A DNA stretch of 15,908 bases, from positions 1-15,908 of the forward strand of contig DAPKRQ010000362.1 of the NCBI GenBank assembly GCA_031800475.1. Direction: 5' to 3'. The first letter of the stretch is position 1. Each line of letters begins with the position of its first letter. The position numbers were made by a program, and so were the translations under genes. The notes below the pieces were generated by a model, which was not told the origin of the DNA, searched no databases, and saw only the letters and a list, made by a program, of their open reading frames with translations. Origin of the DNA: Kuafuiihalomonas phototrophica (GTDB lineage Bacteria > Myxococcota > Kuafuiibacteriia > Kuafuiibacteriales > Kuafuiibacteriaceae). This document shows positions 1 through 7,551 of this stretch, piece by piece.

Positions 1-5
1 GCCTC

Positions 6-86
6 GAGAGACCCACGAGCCTCGAGAGCCCCGAGAGCCCCGAGAGCCCCACGAGCCCCGACAGACCCCACAGACCCCACAGACCC
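6..86. repeat. 9-bp tandem repeat array, Pro-rich in every forward frame
   Basis: Nine consecutive 9-bp units run from 6 to 86: GAGAGACCC, ACGAGCCTC, GAGAGCCCC three times, ACGAGCCCC, GACAGACCC, then CACAGACCC twice. The period is a multiple of three, so every frame stays open. In the frame of feoA each unit reads X-X-Pro (ESP, TSP, HRP; one unit gives TSL), and no stop occurs from position 3 down to feoA. In frame 1 the array reads as RAP and TDP repeats and ends at a TAA at 112-114. It could therefore be the Pro-rich tail of an upstream gene, or the linker of an N-terminally extended FeoA. The sequence alone does not decide. Confidence 0.7.
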
Positions 87-191
87 GACCACCGCGACCC
101 AGGGGGTCCGGTAAGCCACCCGAGGAGACCGACTCCAGAGGGACATCGGAACGGCGCAACCGGGTCGAAGAGATTGACTCTCGTTCTCAAA

Positions 192-431
192 ATGCGTTCC
201 GTTCGGACCGTGACCCTGGACCAGCTGCCCACCGGTCGATCCGCGGTGGTGAAGAAGGTGCAAAAGCCCTCGCCGACCACACTCCGCCTCATGGAGCTCG
301 GCTTGGTGCCCGGCCGGTCCGTGCAGGTGCTCAAACGGGCGCCCTTCGGCGGGCCGATGCAGCTTTCCTTGGTCGGAACCCGAGTCTCGCTCCGGGCGCA
401 CGACGCCCGCGCTTTCGAAATCGACGCATGA
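192..431 (+). CDS. feoA: FeoA, ferrous iron transport accessory protein
   Basis: A small cytosolic SH3-like protein of 79 residues from the ATG at 192, the usual FeoA length. FeoA proteins act with the FeoB permease in Fe(II) uptake, probably by contacting its cytoplasmic part. The family pattern is clear: an opening TLDQLPTGRSAVV segment, then RLMELGLVPG and a basic strand leading to APFGGPM, ending with a short strand that includes LRAHDA. The stop overlaps the feoB start (ATGA, 428-431), so the two are translationally coupled. The start is uncertain: a TTG at 174 is in frame, neither candidate has a good ribosome-binding site, and the frame is open to the left window edge, so a longer fused protein is possible. 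Confidence 0.9.
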   Translation: MRSVRTVTLDQLPTGRSAVVKKVQKPSPTTLRLMELGLVPGRSVQVLKRAPFGGPMQLSLVGTRVSLRAHDARAFEIDA

Positions 432-2503
432 CCACCGTCGCCCTCGCGGGGAATCCCAACTGCGGAAAGACGACCCTTTTCAACCAACTGACCGGGCTGC
501 GCCAGCGGGTGGGCAACTACCCCGGCGTCACGGTCGAGCGACGCTCCGGACGATTGCGCACGCAGGAAGGGGACGTGGACATCCTCGACCTTCCCGGCAC
601 CTACAGCCTGGTGGCGCGGAGCCGAGACGAGTCGGTGGCGTTCGAGGCTCTGACCGGTCGCAACGGGCCGCCCCCCGATGCGGTCTTGTTGGTGGTCGAT
701 GCCACCCATCTGGAACGGAATCTATACCTGGCCCTGTCGATATTGGAGCTGGAGCTGCCGACCGTGGTGGCCCTCAACATGATGGACGAAGTGGAGCGGA
801 GCGGCGCCCGGGTCGACACGGACGCCCTGTCCCGCGCCTTGGGCGGCGTTCCGGTCGTGCCGGTATCGGCCCGAAAGGGCACTGGCCTGGACGACCTGAA
901 TGCGGCCGTGGTCCAGGCGATCCACGCGCCGCGCCCCCATGCTCCCGCGCCCGACCTGGCGCCGGAGCATCGAAGCGCCCTGGAAGACCTGGCGCAGATC
1001 CTGGCTGGCGGCCTGCCCGAAGCTCGCTGGCTCCTGTCGAGCCTGGCCTCGACCGACGCCACGCCCGACGACGAAGAGCACCCGGTGCACGGGCGGCCCG
1101 ATCTGGAGGCCGCCGCCGAACAAGCCCATCGGACCCTGGCAGAGCACCCAGACCTGCCCACGGCCCTGATCGAGGCCCGCCAAGCCCAGGCCAGCCGCAT
1201 CGCTGACGCGTGTTGGACCCGCGGTACCCGGGCCGACGCGGACGCCCTGAGCGACCGGGTCGACCGCTGGCTGCTACACCCGTGGATCGGTACGGCGGTT
1301 TTCACCACGGTGATGTTCCTGTTGTTTCAGGGTCTGTTCGCTTGGGTGGATCCACTTGTCGGTTGGATCGAAACCCTGGTCGCCGGGACTCAAACGGTGG
1401 CGGCGTCGATCCTGCCAGACGGTGCGCTCGCCGACCTGTTCATAGACGGCATCGTCGGGGGTGTCGGGAACGTCATCGTATTCCTGCCGCAGATCGCGCT
1501 TTTGTTCCTGGTGTTGGCAGTACTCGAAGACTCGGGCTACCTGGCCCGAGCCGCGTACTTGTCCGATCGGTTCATGGCGAAAGCCGGCTTGCATGGAAAG
1601 GCCTTCGTGCCACTCCTTTCCGGCTTCGCCTGCGCGGTCCCGGCCATCATGGCCACCCGAGGGATCGAAAACCGCAAAGACCGCCTCGTCACGATCTTGG
1701 TCACTCCGCTCATGAGTTGCAGTGCGCGGCTTCCCGTGTACGCGCTGCTGATCGGCGCCCTGTTCTCTCGGTCGGGCTCGGTAGGGCCGTTTTCGGTCGG
1801 CGGGTTGATGATGTTCGGGCTGTACGCCCTGTCGGCCGCGACGGCAGTGTTCGTGGCCTTCGTGCTCAAGAAAACGGTCCTGGCCAGTCCCACACCGGCC
1901 TTGGTTTTGGAGCTTCCGACCTACCGCCTCCCGCGAGTGGTCGACGTGCTGCGCCGAGTCGGCGACCGATGCTGGGTCTTCATGCGGGATGCCGGCAGCA
2001 TCATCTTGGCCATCTCCATCGTCATGTGGGCGATGCTGTACTTCCCCCGGGCGCCGGCCGACGCGCCCGCCGACGCACAGGTGGCTCAGTCGGTGGCGGG
2101 GCACATCGGGCGAACGATCGAACCGGCCATCGAGCCCTTGGGCTACGATTGGAAGATCGGGGTTGGGCTGCTGGCCTCGTTCGCCGCCCGCGAGGTGTTC
2201 GTGTCGACCATGGCCCTGGTGTACGGGGTCTCAGACGCGGAAGAAGACATGACCCCCCTCCGCGAAAGGCTTCGGGCCGAGCGAGATGCCGACACGGGAC
2301 GTCCGGTCTACACACCGCTCGTGGGGCTGTCTTTGCTGGTGTTCTTTCTGTACGCGCCCCAATGCATGAGCACCCTGGCGATCATCCGGCGAGAGACGGG
2401 TGGATGGAAATGGACCCTCTTTTCGCTCGGGTTCATGGGCGTGCTGGCGTGGGTGGCCGCCTTCGCCGTGTACCAAGGGGGACGACTCCTGGGCTTCACC
2501 TGA
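428..2503 (+). CDS. feoB: FeoB, Fe(II) transporter with N-terminal G domain
   Basis: A 691-residue inner-membrane ferrous iron permease. The N-terminal GTPase domain has all motifs: G1 GNPNCGKT (8-15), G2 around GNYPGVTVE (29-37), G3 DLPG (54-57), G4 NMMD (117-120) and G5 SARKGTG (147-153). A hydrophilic spacer follows to about residue 280. Then comes the polytopic membrane part, with the two FeoB gate segments: the one containing GFACAVPAIMATRGIENRKDR-like sequence near residue 400, and ASFAAREVFVSTMAL near 580. It is somewhat shorter than the roughly 770 residues of E. coli FeoB because the spacer and C-terminus are compact. It overlaps feoA by 4 bp and is followed after about 100 bp by a small membrane protein. 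No Fur box was recognised upstream. Confidence 0.97.
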   Translation: MTTVALAGNPNCGKTTLFNQLTGLRQRVGNYPGVTVERRSGRLRTQEGDVDILDLPGTYSLVARSRDESVAFEALTGRNGPPPDAVLLVVDATHLERNLYLALSILELELPTVVALNMMDEVERSGARVDTDALSRALGGVPVVPVSARKGTGLDDLNAAVVQAIHAPRPHAPAPDLAPEHRSALEDLAQILAGGLPEARWLLSSLASTDATPDDEEHPVHGRPDLEAAAEQAHRTLAEHPDLPTALIEARQAQASRIADACWTRGTRADADALSDRVDRWLLHPWIGTAVFTTVMFLLFQGLFAWVDPLVGWIETLVAGTQTVAASILPDGALADLFIDGIVGGVGNVIVFLPQIALLFLVLAVLEDSGYLARAAYLSDRFMAKAGLHGKAFVPLLSGFACAVPAIMATRGIENRKDRLVTILVTPLMSCSARLPVYALLIGALFSRSGSVGPFSVGGLMMFGLYALSAATAVFVAFVLKKTVLASPTPALVLELPTYRLPRVVDVLRRVGDRCWVFMRDAGSIILAISIVMWAMLYFPRAPADAPADAQVAQSVAGHIGRTIEPAIEPLGYDWKIGVGLLASFAAREVFVSTMALVYGVSDAEEDMTPLRERLRAERDADTGRPVYTPLVGLSLLVFFLYAPQCMSTLAIIRRETGGWKWTLFSLGFMGVLAWVAAFAVYQGGRLLGFT

Positions 2504-2603
2504 GGGCCCACTCCGCAAGGGACACTCATCGCCCCACCACGGGTTCGGATTTCCTTTCGTACCCGGGGACCTCTGCGAGAGGGTCGCAGTTGGGGCTGCG
2601 GGC

Positions 2604-2768
2604 GTGTTGGGACTTCAAGAAATCGTGGCTTTGGGCATCGCTGCCCTGGCAGCCCTCTACGTGATCCGCCGCCTCACCGGCTGGCCCCGCCGAAAAAGGC
2701 TCGTCCGGCCCGAGGGTCGCCTGAGTTCCGGTCTCGACAAGGCCCGACGAAACCGGCGTCGGCGTTGA
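2604..2768 (+). CDS. Small single-span membrane protein after feoB
   Basis: A 54-residue protein from a GTG at 2604 (TTG at 2607 is the alternative), with one hydrophobic span (IVALGIAALAALYVI, about residues 6-20) and then a strongly basic tail rich in Arg and Lys. Size, position and the span followed by RR resemble the small FeoB-associated membrane proteins often encoded after feoB. The C-terminal cysteines typical of the Cys-rich type are absent. A role in iron uptake is inferred from position only. The start is weakly supported: GGGG at about 2592-2595 could be a ribosome-binding site. The upstream 100 bp shows no other gene. Confidence 0.55.
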   Translation: MLGLQEIVALGIAALAALYVIRRLTGWPRRKRLVRPEGRLSSGLDKARRNRRRR

Positions 2769-2917
2769 AAACCAGACCGAGCCCGAGCACTTCGCCCCTT
2801 TCGGACCGACCCCGGACGGAGCCGTAGGGTCACGGCCGCAGAGCTCAGCGGTCGCAGGAGCGCGAAAAACCCGGGCTCCCATCCGGTCCAAACTGGACCT
2901 GCAGCGAGGGGCGATCG

Positions 2918-2953
2918 ATGCGATACGGATGGGCGGAGCGTCGAGCCCTCTGA
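2918..2953 (+). other. Possible 11-codon leader ORF over the barrel gene start
   Basis: An ATG at 2918 lies 8 bases after a GAGGGG ribosome-binding-like stretch and opens an 11-codon frame ending at TGA 2951-2953. It overlaps, in another frame, the ATG at 2929 of the following barrel gene, whose own ribosome-binding site is poor. This arrangement could allow translational coupling or re-initiation, but such short frames are common by chance. Confidence 0.2.
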
Positions 2954-4653
2954 AGACGCCTTGCAGGGCGCACTCGCTCGGATTCGGCCTCGCACTCGCG
3001 CTTTCGTCGGTCCGCGTTTCGGCTGCGGCGGGTCTTCCGCCCGCCGGGGCCGAGTTGGACCGGGGCGGAGCACCGCCCACCACCCGCCCACAGGCTCCCG
3101 CGACCTGGATTCCCGAAGCGAGCAGCGCGGAGCCGCTCATGGCCATCGGGCCTACGCACCGGAGCGACACGACCACCTCGTCGCCGACAGCCCCTGCGAC
3201 CGTCGCCTCTCTCCCGCCTTCTAAACCCGCTGTCGTCGTTTTTACGGCCACGGCTTCGCAGCCCCGTCAGCCTGCGGCCTCCAACTCGAGCGCTTCGACC
3301 ACCACTTCCACCGCGGCGCGCCCGTCTGCTCCATCGACTGCAGCCCCCCGTCCGGACGAAGCCGCCGGTTACTCCAAAGCCCCCCCCGCCGAACGAGCCT
3401 CTCCGGCCGTTCGCGCTCTCCTGTTCGTGCCTCGCGGGCTCGCCTTTATCATCTTCTTGCCGATTCGAGGCGTCCTGTATGCCTTCGACGCCGGACAACT
3501 CCGGGCCCGCTTCGAGTCGATTTTCTTCAACCGCGAGCGAACGTTCGGCGCCTTTCCCATCCTCCGGATCGAAACGCCATTCGGGGTCAGCGCCGGGGGC
3601 ACGGTCGTTCACCGCGATCTGACCGGCAAAGGTGGTCCTCGCTTGTCCCTCACTGCAGCTTTCGGCGGTCGTCTCACTTCGGGAGTCGATCTTCGTTTGG
3701 ACACCGGCGGCCTCTTGGGAGACCGAAATCGGGTCGAGCTTCGTTTCACTTACGACGGCCAACCCGACGTTCGTTTTCATGGAGTCGGAAACACGAGCAA
3801 CCTCGTGGCTCCCTCCACGTTGAACAGTCGCCTCGATCCCTATGACTCTTCCGTGTCCGTCGAGAGCGCCACCTTTCGTGACCGGGTGGTTTTGGATCTA
3901 ACGCCCATTCACCAACTCGACGAACGGGTCGAGCTACGCACTCGACTCGCGTGGATCTGGCAGGACATTTCGGAACGCGATATCGAATCGACACCCGTGA
4001 ACGTCGGGGACGTCTACCGGGTCGACGAATTGCGGTACTTCGACGATCCCTTCAACACCCTCGTTCTCGAGATCGACATCCGTTACGACAGTCTTCACGT
4101 CACCAACCCCGTTTTACCGCCCTCGACTCAGTCAAGCGGATGGTTCGCCCGCGCCTTCATCGCCGCCAATCAGGTGCTGGCTCGCCCGGACAGCTTCTTC
4201 TTTCGCGGCGGCGTCGACCTGCGACGACACGTGGATCTGTTCGCGGGGACCCGTGTCCTGGTCCTGCGCCTGTACGGAGAGGCCGTAGGGGCACCGGTGG
4301 AGTCCGTCCCTGTCCTCGAACTCCCGGAGTTGGGCGGCCCCTTCGACCTGCGCGGTCATCGTCGAGGGCGGTTCCGCGACCAAGCCCTCTGGCTGGCCTC
4401 CGCCGAGTACCGCTTCCCAGTGATCAGCGTCCTGAGTGGATTCCTGTTCGTCGACGTGGGCAGGGTTTTCTCTAGGCCGAGCCAGGTCTTCGACGCCCCC
4501 CAGCTCGGCTTCGGCGGCGGTCTCGAGATTTCGGAACGAACCACCCGGCTGGTCCGGCTGCAGGTAGCCGGGTCCCGCTTGGGCAACGTCTTGTTCAACC
4601 TGGAGATCGGGCTCGACCTGGCCGGGCCGGACCGACTGAGGCGACGATGGTGA
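2929..4653 (+). CDS. Omp85/D15-type outer-membrane beta-barrel, no POTRA seen
   Basis: A 574-residue exported protein. Residues 1-34 look like a signal peptide (hydrophobic LGFGLALALSSV, then VSAAAG). Residues about 35-160 are a low-complexity stretch rich in Pro, Ser, Thr and Ala. A hydrophobic, proline-containing segment follows (ALLFVPRGLAFIIFLPIRG, from 163), then alternating amphipathic strands to the C-terminus. Within these, LGGPFDLRGHRRGRFRD (about 467-484) resembles the conserved loop-6 LRG(F/Y/H) motif of BamA/TamA-type surface-antigen barrels. No POTRA repeat is visible, so the N-terminal linker takes its place. The gene ends inside the next gene (7-bp overlap), so the two are probably co-expressed and may act together. 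The substrate is unknown. Start chosen at 2929 because it precedes the signal peptide. Confidence 0.75.
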   Translation: MGGASSPLKTPCRAHSLGFGLALALSSVRVSAAAGLPPAGAELDRGGAPPTTRPQAPATWIPEASSAEPLMAIGPTHRSDTTTSSPTAPATVASLPPSKPAVVVFTATASQPRQPAASNSSASTTTSTAARPSAPSTAAPRPDEAAGYSKAPPAERASPAVRALLFVPRGLAFIIFLPIRGVLYAFDAGQLRARFESIFFNRERTFGAFPILRIETPFGVSAGGTVVHRDLTGKGGPRLSLTAAFGGRLTSGVDLRLDTGGLLGDRNRVELRFTYDGQPDVRFHGVGNTSNLVAPSTLNSRLDPYDSSVSVESATFRDRVVLDLTPIHQLDERVELRTRLAWIWQDISERDIESTPVNVGDVYRVDELRYFDDPFNTLVLEIDIRYDSLHVTNPVLPPSTQSSGWFARAFIAANQVLARPDSFFFRGGVDLRRHVDLFAGTRVLVLRLYGEAVGAPVESVPVLELPELGGPFDLRGHRRGRFRDQALWLASAEYRFPVISVLSGFLFVDVGRVFSRPSQVFDAPQLGFGGGLEISERTTRLVRLQVAGSRLGNVLFNLEIGLDLAGPDRLRRRW

Positions 4654-6371
4654 CTACGTCCGGCGCGACGCCCCATGCACGGAAGCAACTCCTATCGTTC
4701 GCTTTCGTGGTTTCCACCGCTTGTGCTCATGGCGACGAGGGCCCCCTGAAGACCGTACGCTTCGATAATGCGGACGTCGTGTGGCAAGTCGACGACCGGC
4801 AGCCCGTCGAGACTCGTCCTTCGAAAAATGAATTCTACCGAAACTACTTCTTTTTCCAAGAGCTCCTCGTACGCCCCACCGACCGAGCCCTCTCCGCCAA
4901 GCGATTTTCACGAGCCCGAAACGTAAACGCTCTCGGCGAAGTGCCCGACTCCACCTGGTTCACGAACCGGATCGGTCGGCGCTCGCTCACGCCGGAACAG
5001 ATCCGGCGTGGTCCCCCGGGTGACGGGCCTCCCGAGCCAGACGGACCGCTGTGGGTACATGAGGCCGAGTGGGACCCTCAGCCGCCGCGATTGCTCGTCG
5101 AGGACCCCCGGGGGCATCGCTACGTCCTGAAGTTCGATCAAGCCACCATTCCCGAAAACGAATCGGCTGCAGACGTGATCGTACAGCGGCTGTTATGGGC
5201 ATGCGGCTTCAACGTCCCCGAAGACGACATCGTGTACTTTTCGCGCGAAGCGCTCGTCTTGGCCGAGGACGCCGTCCGCGCCCGAGAGCTGGGCGACGAT
5301 GTGCCATTGGATACCGGCAAGCTGGACGAAGCCTTGAAACGGGTGGCGCGAACGGCGGACGGGCGCTTTCGAGGCCTCTTCAGCAAGTACCTCCCCGGAG
5401 AGCCCCTCGGGGGCTATGCCGTACGCGGCACGAGAGAGGGAGATCCAAACGACATCGTACCCCACGAATACCGGCGGGAGCTCCGTGGGCAACATGTGTT
5501 TTTCGCTTGGGTCGAGCACACCGACGTGAAACCCGACAACTGGCTCGACATTTGGGTCGAAGATCCACCGGGTTCGGACCGGCATCACGTGGAGCACTAC
5601 CTGCTCGACTTCGGCAAGGCGCTGGGTAACCTGGCGTGGATCGACCGCTATCCCGAAGACGGATTCGCTCATCTGTTCGACTTTGGGTACGCGGTACCGT
5701 CCCTGTTTTCGCTCGGTCTGTACAATCGACCTTGGGATGCGTATCGGGTTCCAGACCTGCGTGGAGTAGGCCGATTCGGGATCTCGGCATTCAACCCTGC
5801 TTCCTGGAAGCCATACTATCCGTTCCTTCCGTTCAAAGTCCGCGACGCACTCGACGACTATTGGGCGGCCAAAATCGTGATGCGATTCTCGCGAGCCCAC
5901 GTGAAGGCGGCCGTCGACGCAGGTCAGCTTTCGGCTGCGGAGTCCCGCAAGTATCTGGTCGACACGCTAGTCCGCCGGCAGCGCATGATCGGTCGATGGG
6001 CTTTCTCTCGTGTACCTCCTTTCGAAAGATTCGAGTTTCGATCCACGAAGGACGAAACGAGACTCTGCTTCTTCAATCTGTGGGAGCGTTACGGATTCGA
6101 TACCGACACCGAAACCGTGCTCCGACCGACTCGAGCCACCATCCACGACGAACAAGGACAGCTCATCGGCGTCCGTGCCTTGAGCAGGGCTGGCCCGAGC
6201 CGGTGGTGCACGGACCGGTGGCCGAAGAGCTGGAGCTCTCGAGGCTACACGATCGTGGTCCTCGACGCGGTCCACGGCGGCAGCCCTCTGCCCCCGATCC
6301 ACGTCCACGGTGCGCGCGCACCCGCATCCGACCGTCTTCGCGTCATCGGCCTGTACCGGCTGCGACCCTGA
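4647..6371 (+). CDS. Exported or lipid-anchored protein with protein-kinase-like motifs
   Basis: A 574-residue protein of a family I know only as hypothetical. The N-terminus has basic residues followed by LLSFAFVVSTAC, compatible with a loose lipobox at Cys or an ordinary signal peptide. A conserved-looking VPDSTWFTNRIG segment precedes the core. Kinase-type features then appear in the right order: RYVLKF with Lys162, a helix holding Glu172, HTDVKPDN (His291, Asp293, Lys295, Asn298) and LLDFGKALG (Asp321). They match the VAIK lysine, alpha-C glutamate, HRDxKxxN catalytic loop and DFG of protein kinases, with about 10 extra residues between the last two motifs. No glycine-rich loop is obvious. 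Kinase activity is inference; a pseudokinase or another ATP-grasping fold is possible. Its start overlaps the stop of the barrel gene, indicating a shared job in the envelope. Confidence 0.7.
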   Translation: MVTTSGATPHARKQLLSFAFVVSTACAHGDEGPLKTVRFDNADVVWQVDDRQPVETRPSKNEFYRNYFFFQELLVRPTDRALSAKRFSRARNVNALGEVPDSTWFTNRIGRRSLTPEQIRRGPPGDGPPEPDGPLWVHEAEWDPQPPRLLVEDPRGHRYVLKFDQATIPENESAADVIVQRLLWACGFNVPEDDIVYFSREALVLAEDAVRARELGDDVPLDTGKLDEALKRVARTADGRFRGLFSKYLPGEPLGGYAVRGTREGDPNDIVPHEYRRELRGQHVFFAWVEHTDVKPDNWLDIWVEDPPGSDRHHVEHYLLDFGKALGNLAWIDRYPEDGFAHLFDFGYAVPSLFSLGLYNRPWDAYRVPDLRGVGRFGISAFNPASWKPYYPFLPFKVRDALDDYWAAKIVMRFSRAHVKAAVDAGQLSAAESRKYLVDTLVRRQRMIGRWAFSRVPPFERFEFRSTKDETRLCFFNLWERYGFDTDTETVLRPTRATIHDEQGQLIGVRALSRAGPSRWCTDRWPKSWSSRGYTIVVLDAVHGGSPLPPIHVHGARAPASDRLRVIGLYRLRP

Positions 6372-6396
6372 GGCTCGGCTGACTTCGGCCTGCAAT

Positions 6397-6422
6397 ACCG
6401 GGCAGACCACCACGGGCCCGGT
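6397..6422. terminator. GC-rich hairpin after the kinase-like gene
   Basis: A perfect 7-bp inverted repeat, ACCGGGC (6397-6403) and GCCCGGT (6416-6422), with a 12-base loop, 25 bases after the stop of the preceding gene. No T-run follows, so it may be only a pause or RNA-stability structure. A second weak structure, GGCGGT/ACCGCC (6438-6468) around the palindrome GCATGCATGC (6445-6454), lies further along the same 133-bp gap. Confidence 0.25.
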
Positions 6423-6504
6423 CGCCGACGAACTGGCGGCGGTGGCATGCATGCTGCGGTTGACCGCCTTGACTGAGGACCGGTCCGGACCCAGGATCTC
6501 GACG

Positions 6505-7503
6505 ATGACAAAAGGAGCTGCCGGGGCGCCGAGCTCCTTCCCTCCGGACCCGCTCGCGGCCCCCGCTTTCGTCATGGTCGGTCCCCTGCGAGGCGGAACC
6601 ACGCTCCTGCGGATCATGGTCGAGGGTCATTCCCGAATGGACGCCAGCGGCGAGTTCGAGGAGGCCGTTTCGCAGGCTCCCGAGACCGGATGGCCGGATT
6701 TGACGTGGTTTCGCGACTGGATGCAGCAGGACCGGATGGTCTCGATGGCGCGGTACGACCACGCGGAGCTGTCGAAAGCGACGAGCTACGAAGAGCTCGT
6801 TTACGGCATGTGGCGACAGCGGGCGTCGCGACACGACGCACCGATCCTGACGACGACGATACACAGCCGTTTCGATCGCGTTGTAGACCTTTGGCCCGAA
6901 ACAAAGTTCGTCTTCTTGAACCGCGATCCACGGGCGGTGGCGCGCTCTTGCGTCAGCATGGGATGGGTCGGCGACGCGACTTTCGGCGCAGAGTACTGGC
7001 TCGAGCCGATCAAACGTTGGTTGCGCCTTCGCGAAAAGCTGGAGCCCTCGCGTTACGTCGAACTCCGATATGAGGACCTGGTCCGAGATCCCGAAACAGA
7101 GCTTCAGCGCCTGTGCAAGCTGGTCGGCGAAGACTTCGAACCGAACATGCTCACGGTCGACGAGCGATCGACGTACGGCAAGCTCGACCCCTCACTTGCA
7201 GATGCATGGCGGACGAAGCTGTCGCAGCGCACCATCGAGCTGATCGAGTGGACGTGTGGGGAGCTGATGGACCGATTCGGCTACGAGCTTACATCGACTC
7301 GAACGAGCCCCCCAACGATGGTCGAACGCGCGAGGCTTCAGGTCGACGATCGCTTGGGTAAGTTCCGTTTTCGTACGAAACGCTACGGTCTCGGACTCGT
7401 GTTGGCGTGGGCCGCTGTCCGCCGAACCCTTCCGATCCATTCGAAGGCGCGGAACTGGGTCCGAACCCGCCTGAACGACATCGACCTGAAGCACCTACGC
7501 TGA
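6505..7503 (+). CDS. Sulfotransferase family protein
   Basis: A 332-residue protein of the PAPS-dependent sulfotransferase fold, which moves a sulfuryl group from PAPS to a hydroxyl or amine acceptor. The 5'-phosphosulfate-binding loop is PLRGGTTLL (27-35). The 3'-phosphate-binding element is RDPRAVARS (Arg140 to Ser148), and the later RYEDLVRDPETELQRLC segment is typical of the bacterial Stf-like group. The C-terminal 60 residues are basic and may contact membrane or substrate. The ATG at 6505 was chosen because AGGA (6493-6496) sits 8 bases upstream and the conserved core begins soon after; the open frame extends further upstream, into the end of the preceding gene. The acceptor is unknown. 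It lies 133 bp after the kinase-like gene on the same strand, so an operon is possible. Confidence 0.85.
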   Translation: MTKGAAGAPSSFPPDPLAAPAFVMVGPLRGGTTLLRIMVEGHSRMDASGEFEEAVSQAPETGWPDLTWFRDWMQQDRMVSMARYDHAELSKATSYEELVYGMWRQRASRHDAPILTTTIHSRFDRVVDLWPETKFVFLNRDPRAVARSCVSMGWVGDATFGAEYWLEPIKRWLRLREKLEPSRYVELRYEDLVRDPETELQRLCKLVGEDFEPNMLTVDERSTYGKLDPSLADAWRTKLSQRTIELIEWTCGELMDRFGYELTSTRTSPPTMVERARLQVDDRLGKFRFRTKRYGLGLVLAWAAVRRTLPIHSKARNWVRTRLNDIDLKHLR

Positions 7504-7520
7504 GCGCCACCGTGGCGCTC
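7502..7520. terminator. Inverted repeat between convergent genes
   Basis: GAGCGCCACCGTGGCGCTC is a perfect 9-bp inverted repeat with a single central base; in RNA it would form a 7-8 bp stem with a 3-5 base loop. It begins within the sulfotransferase stop codon and lies 32 bp from the end of the oppositely oriented regulator. The position suits a bidirectional terminator, but there is no T-run on either strand. Confidence 0.4.
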
Positions 7521-7551
7521 CGGAGCCCGGTCCGATGCGGAGCGCCGAACC

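Noticed and set aside
6..86. Short-repeat array as a possible CRISPR
   Set aside because: Units are 9 bp, contiguous and without spacers.
1210..2664. 484-codon open frame on the plus strand overlapping feoB
   Set aside because: It is the +1 shadow of feoB; Arg/Gly/Pro-rich, with no recognisable domain, while feoB is complete in its own frame.
2885..2899. GGTCCA-AAC-TGGACC inverted repeat before the barrel gene
   Set aside because: Only 6 bp arms, no T-run, no second copy; too weak to call an operator or terminator.
2526..3780. Two long minus-strand open frames opposite the barrel gene's N-terminal part
   Set aside because: Low-complexity, GC-driven frames; the plus-strand gene has a signal peptide and barrel motifs.
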